A DNA stretch of 36,402 nucleotides from an uncultured Microscilla sp. Lineage in GTDB: Bacteria > Bacteroidota > Bacteroidia > Cytophagales > Microscillaceae. The notes beneath the pieces are model-generated. The model was given only the letters and a program-made list of their open reading frames with translations. It was not told the DNA's origin and ran no database searches. This document shows, in pieces, positions 8,225 to 15,062 of the stretch (positions are counted from its first letter, which is position 1; the number at the start of each line of letters is the position of its first letter). Both the position numbers and the translations under genes were made by a program. The DNA lies in the NCBI RefSeq assembly GCF_947493425.1, contig NZ_CANLRP010000085.1, forward strand, positions 1 through 36,402, read 5' to 3'.

Positions 8225-8599
8225 GTGTTTTAAAAAAAGCTTTGTGAATTAGAATTGACGGCACTTATTTGCGCAATTGCCGCCTTATAATTCCTAAAGT
8301 TAACAAACTCTGGTAATATGCTAAAAACCAATCTGTAATATTTAGGCTGAAAACCCAAAAGTACTGCAAGAATATGACCACAATAAACCAAAAAATAATT
8401 TAAAGCCTGAGCGTGGTCTATGTTCACCTTGCGATAAGTATTGTTTCGCTCAATTTGAAGAATAAACCTACCTTGTAGGTTTATTAATATCTGTACACAA
8501 AAAAATATAAGTAGAATCAAGTATCGATTGTTTGTATATGTAGCAACGATTTACTTTTTTGTGACGAAATTATAAGAACCCTTTGTATTTTTTGCAGAT
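8225..8599. other. Intergenic region, 375 bp
   Basis: AT-rich spacer between divergent genes that should hold the promoters of both. A 96-codon minus-strand frame (8230-8520) covers it but looks non-coding. The only clear structure is the inverted repeat at 8461-8485. Confidence 0.6.
8461..8485. promoter_or_regulatory. Perfect 11-bp inverted repeat (hairpin or operator)
   Basis: AATAAACCTAC and GTAGGTTTATT are separated by only CTT. It lies 115 bp upstream of the symporter small-subunit gene and could be an operator or an RNA hairpin. There is no T-run that would make it a standard terminator. Confidence 0.6.
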
Positions 8600-8860
8600 A
8601 TGAATGATCAGAAAAATATTAAAAATTATTGGAAAACTAACCTGCGTTACCTTCTTGTATTGCTCTCTATATGGTTTGTCGTATCTTATGGCTTTGGCAT
8701 ACTGCTCGTAGAACCACTCAACACCATCAAACTGGGAGGCTTTAAGCTGGGCTTTTGGTTTGCTCAACAAGGCTCCATTTTTACTTTTGTTATCCTCATT
8801 TTTGTATATGTAAGGCTTATGAACAAGCTAGACAAAAAGTACGAAGTAGATGAAGAGTGA
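8600..8860 (+). CDS. DUF4212 sodium/solute symporter small subunit
   Basis: This 86-residue membrane protein of the DUF4212 family (TIGR03647 type) is the small partner of VC_2705-type sodium/solute symporters. It has two membrane helices, at about 16-36 (YLLVLLSIWFVVSYGFGILL) and 55-76 (AQQGSIFTFVILIFVYVRLM), with the second running into a charged tail (NKLDKKYEVDEE). The family's usual place directly before the large symporter subunit is kept here (178 bp gap). Together with the acetyl-CoA synthetase downstream, this suggests acetate or a similar short carboxylate as substrate. Confidence 0.93.
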   Translation: MNDQKNIKNYWKTNLRYLLVLLSIWFVVSYGFGILLVEPLNTIKLGGFKLGFWFAQQGSIFTFVILIFVYVRLMNKLDKKYEVDEE

Positions 8861-9038
8861 AATTTCTTCACAAAGCTACTGGCCGTTGCCAAATAGCCGT
8901 AAACCAACAACTGTGGAATCCTATCTGCAGATTTAAAATCAACATGATATAAACATAGAAGCCTGTAGAGTAGCCTTTAACTTACAGCTTGTTGCTTAAA
9001 GCTTAAGGCTATAATAGCTACACTAACGACTAACCAAC

Positions 9039-10799
9039 ATGAGCGTACAAACCTGGACGTATATTATAGTAGGGGCAACTTTTGCCTTGTATATCTTTAT
9101 TGCCATCTGGTCGCGTGCCGGATCTACCCGCGAGTTTTATGTAGCAGGGGGCGGGGTGCCACCGCTTGCCAATGGCATGGCTACTGCAGCTGACTGGATG
9201 TCGGCAGCTTCGTTTATCTCTATGGCAGGGCTCATTTCTTTTATGGGCTACGATGGGTCAGTTTACCTCATGGGTTGGACAGGAGGCTATGTATTGCTTG
9301 CCTTGCTGTTGGCACCCTACCTACGCAAGTTTGGCAAGTTTACCGTGCCCGATTTTATCGGCGATCGCTATTACTCCGATGTAGCACGCACGGTAGCTGT
9401 TATTTGTGCCTTATTTGTCTCTTTTACCTATGTGGCAGGGCAAATGCGGGGTGTAGGCGTGGTGTTTTCCCGTTTTCTCGAAGTACCCATCACCTGGGGA
9501 ATTATTATAGGTATGGGCATTGTGTTTTTTTATGCTGTATTGGGCGGTATGAAGGGCATCACCTACACTCAAGTAGCCCAATATTGCGTCTTGATCTTTG
9601 CTTTTATGGTGCCTGCCATTTTTATTTCCATTCAACTTACTGGCAACCCTATACCTCAATTAGGTTTTGGAGGTACCGTAGAAGGAGGCAAAACATTGCT
9701 TGAAAAACTGGATGGGTTACACAAAGAATTGGGGTTCAATGCTTATACCAATGGATCGAAAAGTATGATCGACGTGTTTTTTATCACTGCTGCCCTCATG
9801 GTAGGCACTGCAGGCTTGCCCCACGTTATTGTGCGGTTTTTTACGGTACCCAGAGTAAAAGACGCCCGTTTGTCGGCAGGCTATGCCTTGGTCTTTATAG
9901 CCATTTTGTATACTACTGCCCCTGCCATTGCCGCCTTTGCCCGCACCAACCTGATTACTACCATTCAGGATAAAAAGGCCTACGTGGCTATGCCCGAATG
10001 GTTTAAAAAATGGGAAGCCACCGGGCTCATTGCGTGGGTAGATAAAAACAAAGATGGGCAAGTGCAGTATTTTCCAGGCAAACCCTTTGTGGGTAAGCCC
10101 AGTTTTAAGGAAGGTAAAGGTACCTCAGGCGAACGAGTAGTGACCAACCAGCTCAATAGCAACAAAAACGAGCTCTATATAGACCGTGACATTATGGTAC
10201 TTGCCAACCCCGAAATTGCCCAGTTGCCCAATTGGGTGATTGCCCTGGTAGCTGCCGGGGGGCTTGCCGCAGCCTTGTCTACCGCAGCGGGTTTGTTGCT
10301 CGTGATCTCTACCTCGGTGTCACACGACTTAATCAAAAAACAACTCAATCCAAACATCTCCGAAAAGGGCGAGCTATTGTATGCCCGTTTATCAGCAGCT
10401 GTCGCTGTAGTTATTGCCGGATTGTTTGGCATTTACCCCCCAGGGTTTGTCGCACAAGTAGTGGCTTTTGCCTTTGGTTTGGCGGCAGCCTCATTTTTTC
10501 CAGCAATTGTGTTGGGTATTTTTGACAAACGCATGAACCGTGAAGGTGCCATTGCCGGAATGATCACTGGCTTACTCTTTACCATTGCTTACATTGTATA
10601 CTTCAAGTTTTTGGGAGGCACCAAGGCTGGTTGGTGGTGGGGTATTTCGCCAGAAGGCATAGGCACCCTGGGAATGTTCATCAATGCCCTGGTAGCCTTG
10701 GTTGTATCACGCAATACTGCTACTCCACCACAACAAGTACAAGAAATGGTAGAAAGTATACGCTACCCAAGGGGCGCAGGCGAAGCACAGGACCATTGA
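9039..10799 (+). CDS. Sodium/solute symporter, large subunit (VC_2705/acetate type)
   Basis: This 586-residue inner-membrane transporter of the SSF family has roughly 12-13 hydrophobic segments. Family marks include FYVAGGGVPPLANGMATAAD (33-52), MGWTGGYVLLALLLAPYLRK (78-97), and the GTAGLPHVIVRFFTVP block (256-271). It couples inward sodium flow to uptake of a small carboxylate, most likely acetate given the acs gene 138 bp downstream. A hydrophilic loop at ~310-390 carries DKNKDGQVQYF (335-345), which looks like the first part of an EF-hand calcium loop but lacks the final acidic residue. It probably works with the DUF4212 subunit. Confidence 0.93.
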   Translation: MSVQTWTYIIVGATFALYIFIAIWSRAGSTREFYVAGGGVPPLANGMATAADWMSAASFISMAGLISFMGYDGSVYLMGWTGGYVLLALLLAPYLRKFGKFTVPDFIGDRYYSDVARTVAVICALFVSFTYVAGQMRGVGVVFSRFLEVPITWGIIIGMGIVFFYAVLGGMKGITYTQVAQYCVLIFAFMVPAIFISIQLTGNPIPQLGFGGTVEGGKTLLEKLDGLHKELGFNAYTNGSKSMIDVFFITAALMVGTAGLPHVIVRFFTVPRVKDARLSAGYALVFIAILYTTAPAIAAFARTNLITTIQDKKAYVAMPEWFKKWEATGLIAWVDKNKDGQVQYFPGKPFVGKPSFKEGKGTSGERVVTNQLNSNKNELYIDRDIMVLANPEIAQLPNWVIALVAAGGLAAALSTAAGLLLVISTSVSHDLIKKQLNPNISEKGELLYARLSAAVAVVIAGLFGIYPPGFVAQVVAFAFGLAAASFFPAIVLGIFDKRMNREGAIAGMITGLLFTIAYIVYFKFLGGTKAGWWWGISPEGIGTLGMFINALVALVVSRNTATPPQQVQEMVESIRYPRGAGEAQDH

Positions 10800-10937
10800 T
10801 GTAGTCAATTAAGAATTTTCAATTAGGATTATACGAAGTTTTAAAATCCTTGATATACAGGTATTTACATATAAATCAAGGGGTTAATTGTAGGGGCTAC
10901 CCTAAGCTATTGTAAAACACGAAAAAAACTTAAAAAA

Positions 10938-12854
10938 ATGACAAATAAAATCAACACATTGGGTGGTTATATCCACGAATATCAAAAAAGCGTATCTAAC
11001 CCTGAAGCATTTTGGGCTTCGATTGCCGAAAACTTTCATTGGCGCAAAAAATGGGATAAAGTGCTTGATTGGAACTTTGAAGAGCCTACAATAGAATGGT
11101 TTGTCAATGGGAAGTTAAACATTACTGAAAATATTTTTGAGCGCCAACTCTTTACCCATGGCGACAAAGCAGCCATTATCTGGGAACCCAACAACCCCGA
11201 TGAAGCAAGCATTACCCTTACTTACCGTGAATTGTTTGAGAAAGTATGCCAGTTTTCGAATGGGCTTTTGAAACAAGGAGTAAAAAAAGGCGACCGCGTG
11301 GTGATATACATGCCTATGGTGCCCGAAGCAGCCATTGCTATGCTTGCCTGTGCCCGTATTGGAGCCATTCATTCGGTCGTATTTGCTGGGTTTTCGTCCA
11401 ATGCCCTTGCCGACCGTATCAATGATGCCCAAGCTACCACTGTGCTTACTGCCGATGGAGGCTACCGAGGAGCAAAAGTGTTGGAAATAAAGAAAATAGT
11501 AGACGAAGCCCTGGAAAACACCCCAAGCATAGAGCGCAGCATTGTGCTCAAGCGCACGGGCAGCGAGGTAACCATGAAGCCAAACAGAGACATCTGGTGG
11601 AGCGATGTGATAGCAGGAGAAGCCCTGGAAAACAAAGCCGAGGAAATGGACAGCGAAGACATGCTCTTCATTTTATACACGTCGGGCTCTACGGGCAAAC
11701 CCAAAGGAGTAGTGCATACCACGGGCGGCTACATGGTATATACGGCTTATTCGTTTAAGAATGTTTTTCAATACAACGCAGGTGATATTTACTGGTGTAC
11801 GGCAGACATTGGCTGGATCACGGGGCACTCTTACATTGTGTACGGTCCCTTGTTGGCAGGAGCCACCAGCGTGATGTTTGAGGGGGTGCCTACTTTTCCT
11901 GATGCGGGGCGTTTTTGGGAAATAGTAGACAAGCACCAGGTAAACCAGTTTTATACTGCCCCTACTGCCATTCGTGCTTTGCAGGCCAAAGGGCTAGAGT
12001 ATGTAGAAAAACACGACCTGAGTTCGCTCAAAGTATTGGGCAGTGTGGGAGAACCCATCAACGAAGAAGCCTGGCACTGGTACCACGACCACATCGGCAA
12101 AGATCGTTGCCCAATAGTAGATACTTGGTGGCAAACCGAAACCGGAGGCATTTTAATTTCTCCCCTGCCTGGCATTACTCCTACCAAACCTACCTATGCT
12201 ACCCTGCCCTTGCCTGGAATTCAGCCTATATTGGTAGACAATGAGGGCAATGAATTGAAAGGCAACAGTGTAGAAGGTAACCTATGCGTGAAGTTTCCCT
12301 GGCCATCTATGTTGCGTACTACTTACGGCGATCACGAACGTTGCCGTCAAACCTATTTTTCTACTTATAAAGGTTTGTATTTTACCGGAGATGGGTGCAA
12401 GCGTGACGAAGACGGGTACTACCGTATATTGGGGCGGGTAGACGATGTAATCAATGTATCGGGACACCGCCTGGGTACTGCCGAAATAGAGAACGCCATC
12501 AATGAACATCCATTGGTAAACGAGTCGGCAGTAGTAGGCTACCCCCACGACATCAAGGGACAAGGCATTTATGCGTACATTGTATGTGAGGCCGATGCTG
12601 CCAACCACGATGAGGAGCAAATCAAGAAAAGCATTGTCAGTACTATTAACAAAATTATAGGACCCATTGCCAAACCCGATAAGATTTTGGTAGTATCTGG
12701 TTTGCCCAAAACTCGTTCGGGTAAGATTATGCGTAGAATCTTGCGCAAAATTGCCGAAAACAATGCTTCTAACCTGGGCGACATCAGTACGTTGCTTAAC
12801 CCTGAGGTGGTGGCGTCTATTATGGACAAGGCTGGGGTTGCGGTAGAGGGTTAA
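10938..12854 (+). CDS. acs: Acetyl-CoA synthetase (acetate--CoA ligase)
   Basis: This 638-residue AMP-forming enzyme turns acetate, ATP and CoA into acetyl-CoA in the cytoplasm. It has the P-loop-like YTSGSTGKPKGVVH (247-260), TWWQTETGG (396-404) with the tryptophan that limits the pocket to short acids, YFTGDGCKRDEDGYYRILGR (481-500), and the C-terminal PKTRSGKIMRR (590-600). Lys596 in the last motif is the catalytic lysine that acetylation silences in Salmonella Acs, where a sirtuin (CobB) restores activity. Two sirtuins sit 5-6 kb upstream, so such control is possible here (inference). The length is typical of Acs. Its place after the symporter genes makes an acetate-scavenging locus. Confidence 0.97.
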   Translation: MTNKINTLGGYIHEYQKSVSNPEAFWASIAENFHWRKKWDKVLDWNFEEPTIEWFVNGKLNITENIFERQLFTHGDKAAIIWEPNNPDEASITLTYRELFEKVCQFSNGLLKQGVKKGDRVVIYMPMVPEAAIAMLACARIGAIHSVVFAGFSSNALADRINDAQATTVLTADGGYRGAKVLEIKKIVDEALENTPSIERSIVLKRTGSEVTMKPNRDIWWSDVIAGEALENKAEEMDSEDMLFILYTSGSTGKPKGVVHTTGGYMVYTAYSFKNVFQYNAGDIYWCTADIGWITGHSYIVYGPLLAGATSVMFEGVPTFPDAGRFWEIVDKHQVNQFYTAPTAIRALQAKGLEYVEKHDLSSLKVLGSVGEPINEEAWHWYHDHIGKDRCPIVDTWWQTETGGILISPLPGITPTKPTYATLPLPGIQPILVDNEGNELKGNSVEGNLCVKFPWPSMLRTTYGDHERCRQTYFSTYKGLYFTGDGCKRDEDGYYRILGRVDDVINVSGHRLGTAEIENAINEHPLVNESAVVGYPHDIKGQGIYAYIVCEADAANHDEEQIKKSIVSTINKIIGPIAKPDKILVVSGLPKTRSGKIMRRILRKIAENNASNLGDISTLLNPEVVASIMDKAGVAVEG

Positions 12855-12884
12855 TGTGTTGAGGCTTGTTTTGTGCATTGCTTG

Positions 12885-12928
12885 AATGGTTTTATGGTTT
12901 GCTATGGGTAAACTGTAAAACCATTTTT
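12885..12928 (+). terminator. Terminator after acs
   Basis: The perfect stem AATGGTTTTA/TAAAACCATT with a 21-nt loop is followed by TTT and a T-rich stretch. It lies 30 bp after the acs stop, between convergent genes. Confidence 0.7.
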
Positions 12929-12965
12929 GTTAGAAAGTGAACATCAGATGCGCCGCAGGATCACC

Positions 12966-14300
12966 CTATAATTGAACCCCCAGCAACACAATATCATCGC
13001 GTTGGTCTGCTTCTTCCTGGTATTTGATCTTTGCCTCTAACAATCTTTTGCGTTGTATGTTTAATGGCTCGTGCATAATTTCCTGAAGTAGAGCAAATAG
13101 TCGCTTGGAACCAAAAGATTTACGTTTATTGTTAGATGTATCTACAAACCCATCGCTACTTAAATAAATAATATCTTTGCGTTGGAGTTGTACAACGTAG
13201 TTTTTTAACTCTTGAGTGGTTTGTTCGGACCTATACCCACCTACCGAAACCCTATTTCTAGTAACTCGATGCAGGCGATTTTGTTTGGTATAAAACAAGG
13301 GGCGTTTGGCATTGCTGTATACTAACTCTATGTCTTCAGAGTTGTCTATGTATTGTACCCTACATAAGCATATATCCATGCCATCCTGATTGTTCGACTC
13401 CTGCTGCTGTAAACCTTTATAAATACCTTCGTGCATTTTGGCAATAATCCTTTGAGGGTCAATTACCTTCTTTTCATTGACTATTTCATTCAATAGCATA
13501 CTACCTATCATACTCATAAAAGCCCCTGGCACCCCGTGTCCGGTACAATCTACAGCGGCAACAAAGCTGTATACTTCAAAAGAGGGAATACCATTGACTA
13601 TGATTCGTTTTTTGACTTGGCTCAACCAATAAAAGTCACCCGACACAATATCTTTGGGTTCATAAATAATAAAGTGATTGGCAAATACCTTATCTAAACT
13701 TTTGGAACTTGGCAAAATAGCAGCTTGGATTTTTTGAGCATAATGAATGCTTTCGAAAATTTCTTGGTTTTTCCTGACAATGCTTTCTTGTTTGCTTTCT
13801 ATCATTCGTAGCTTCATTCTTAGCTCCAACTGGGCAATCACTTGTGATGCCAGCGTTTTTAAGGCAGATTTTTGGGCTTCAGTTAAATCACGGGGGCGTT
13901 TGTCTATCACACATAGTGTCCCCAAACTAAAACCATCAGGAGTAGTAAGCGGCATTCCAGCATAAAACCTTATATCAGGATGCCCAATGACCAACGGGTT
14001 GTCATAAAATCGCTCATCTTTGGTGGCATCTTTTATAATAAATAATTCAGGCTTATGAATGGCGTGGGCACAAAAAGCCAATTCACGTGGGGTTTCTCTA
14101 GCTTCCAGCCCTACTTTGGCTTTGAACCATTGTTTGTTTTGGGCTACCAACGACATCAACGAAATGGGAGTTTTACAAATGTAAGAAGCAAGCTGTACAA
14201 GTTCATCAAATGCTTGCTCAAAGTCTGTATGCAATATGTTGTACCTATATAAAGCCTGTAAGCGTTCTTTTTCATTGATGGTAATGGGAGCAATTTTCAT
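12966..14300 (-). CDS. GAF domain + SpoIIE/PP2C-type serine phosphatase
   Basis: This 444-residue cytoplasmic signalling protein has an N-terminal GAF sensor domain (~25-160, with PISLMSLVAQNKQWFK, ELAFCAHAI and GTLCVIDKRPRDL), a helical linker (~160-190), and a C-terminal SpoIIE-type PP2C phosphatase (~214-444). Metal-binding aspartates are in VSGDFYW (Asp222), AVDCTGHGVPGAFMSMIG (Asp251), SSDGFVD (Asp383) and QRDDIVL (435-436), so the enzyme looks complete. Such phosphatases usually act on phosphorylated STAS anti-anti-sigma proteins in partner-switch systems, but no STAS or HATPase gene is in the window. A close relative with a different input domain is at 19484-20851. Confidence 0.93.
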   Translation of the reverse strand: MKIAPITINEKERLQALYRYNILHTDFEQAFDELVQLASYICKTPISLMSLVAQNKQWFKAKVGLEARETPRELAFCAHAIHKPELFIIKDATKDERFYDNPLVIGHPDIRFYAGMPLTTPDGFSLGTLCVIDKRPRDLTEAQKSALKTLASQVIAQLELRMKLRMIESKQESIVRKNQEIFESIHYAQKIQAAILPSSKSLDKVFANHFIIYEPKDIVSGDFYWLSQVKKRIIVNGIPSFEVYSFVAAVDCTGHGVPGAFMSMIGSMLLNEIVNEKKVIDPQRIIAKMHEGIYKGLQQQESNNQDGMDICLCRVQYIDNSEDIELVYSNAKRPLFYTKQNRLHRVTRNRVSVGGYRSEQTTQELKNYVVQLQRKDIIYLSSDGFVDTSNNKRKSFGSKRLFALLQEIMHEPLNIQRKRLLEAKIKYQEEADQRDDIVLLGVQL

Positions 14301-14325
14301 TATGTTCGTTTTTTAGCTGAACATA
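14301..14325 (-). promoter_or_regulatory. Inverted repeat abutting the GAF-SpoIIE start codon
   Basis: TATGTTC (14301-14307) and GAACATA (14319-14325) form a 7-bp inverted repeat with an 11-bp spacer, directly next to the ATG at 14300. It could be an operator or a 5'-UTR hairpin that affects translation start. Confidence 0.4.
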
Positions 14326-14441
14326 AATAAGTAACTGTTGCAGGCATACACAAACATACACGTAGACATAAAGTGTTCTTATATAAAAAGTACAATTAAA
14401 GTCTTTAGTTGATTAATCATTCAAGTGTACAATTAGTACAT

Positions 14442-14490
14442 AAACAACAGCCCCTTGCTTACATGGTAGGTAAGCAAGGAGCTGTTGTTT
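14442..14490. repeat. 21-bp inverted repeat, 7-nt loop
   Basis: The left arm 14442-14462 and right arm 14470-14490 pair at 20 of 21 positions (arms begin AAACAACAGC and end GCTGTTGTTT). Both strands have a short broken T stretch (TTGTTT) after the stem, so it may be a weak bidirectional terminator. Confidence 0.7.
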
Positions 14491-14509
14491 AAACCGTTCA
14501 AGCAATTGT

Positions 14510-14620
14510 TAGGAACGATGCAAAAATAAAGTTCTATAGTTTAAAGAAATGTTTTTTGACGTCGCCTGACCAAAAAAAATGAGGTTAAGAATGTGTATTT
14601 ATTTTGACACCGTTCCTTAG
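14510..14620. mobile_element. MITE-like inverted-repeat element A
   Basis: The left end (TAGGAACGATGCAAAAATAA) is the inverse, with few changes, of the right end at 14593-14620 (TTATTTTGACACCGTTCCTT is part of it). No gene lies inside. The right end overlaps the left end of element B. Confidence 0.5.
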
Positions 14621-14783
14621 GAATGGTGAGAAATTAAATTACCATTCTTGAGGTAGAGGTTTTGTTTTGAGACGAGGCTATTTTTTGCGCCCATAGCAGC
14701 GCTACGGGCAATAAAAATAACGAAGTATCAAGGCGAAAAATCACCCCTCAGAGTGTAAATTTATTTTTGAACAATTCCTTAGG
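14615..14783. mobile_element. MITE-like inverted-repeat element B
   Basis: Terminal inverted repeats begin CCTTAGGAATGG on the left and end TGAACAATTCCTTAGG on the right; the inner parts of both ends are AT-rich and also complementary. A central hairpin GCCCATAGC-AGC-GCTACGGGC (14689-14709) is flanked by matching TATTTTT/AAAAATA, so most of the 169 bp could fold on itself. There is no transposase inside, so it would need one in trans. Confidence 0.6.
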
Positions 14784-14906
14784 CCAATACTCCGCAGTGA
14801 TTTTAGCCAAAGTTGACTACTGATTAACTCGTTGAGCTCGCCGTAGCAGAGCTACAGGCTCGGGTTACAGGGCTTAATAAGGTGAATATTTACTCGAATC
14901 AGCTTC

Positions 14907-14960
14907 TAACCACGCTTTTTGTAAATAACTGAAAATCAGTGTAATACAAAAGCGTGGTTA
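14907..14960. repeat. Long inverted repeat with inner hairpin
   Basis: Left arm TAACCACGCTTTTTGTA and right arm TACAAAAGCGTGGTTA pair with a single T bulge. The loop itself holds ACTGA-AAA-TCAGT. It lies about 100 bp after the anti-sigma gene's stop and could serve as its terminator or processing stem, though no T-run follows. Confidence 0.7.
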
Positions 14961-14979
14961 CTTGTGGAACAGGGTGTGG

Positions 14980-15009
14980 CACCGATATTCATCGGTATCC
15001 AAGGACTTG
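14980..15009 (+). repeat. Dispersed intergenic repeat, copy 2
   Basis: Matches 2925-2954 at 28 of 30 positions. Here the core ACCGAT-ATTC-ATCGGT is a perfect palindrome. Confidence 0.75.
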
Positions 15010-15042
15010 AAGTTTGCCCCTGTCAAGTCTATGGACTACGGA

Positions 15043-15062
15043 CTAAATACTATGGACTATTG
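15043..15062 (+). repeat. Dispersed 20-bp repeat, copy 2
   Basis: CTAAATACTATGGACTATTG is identical to 4076-4095. It abuts the stop codon of the anti-sigma/WD40 gene. A related ATGGACTACGG lies just before it. Confidence 0.75.

Larger units (their letters stand above)
14301..15062. other. 762-bp gene-free region packed with inverted repeats
   Basis: No coding frame is convincing. In order it holds: an inverted repeat at the start codon (14301-14325), TGTAC-AATTA-GTACA (14426-14440), a 21-bp near-perfect inverted repeat (14442-14490), two abutting MITE-like elements (14510-14620 and 14615-14783), a small hairpin GTAGC-AGA-GCTAC (14843-14855), a long inverted repeat (14907-14960) and two dispersed repeats (14980-15009 and 15043-15062). 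Confidence 0.75.

Noticed and set aside
8230..8520. 96-codon minus-strand frame in the gap before the symporter genes
   Set aside because: It has no recognisable domain, contains the perfect hairpin at 8461-8485 and ends next to the start of another gene; it looks like AT-rich chance coding.
14301..15062. Possible hidden gene in the 762-bp gap
   Set aside because: All frames are short and broken by the inverted repeats; the content is repeats and hairpins.
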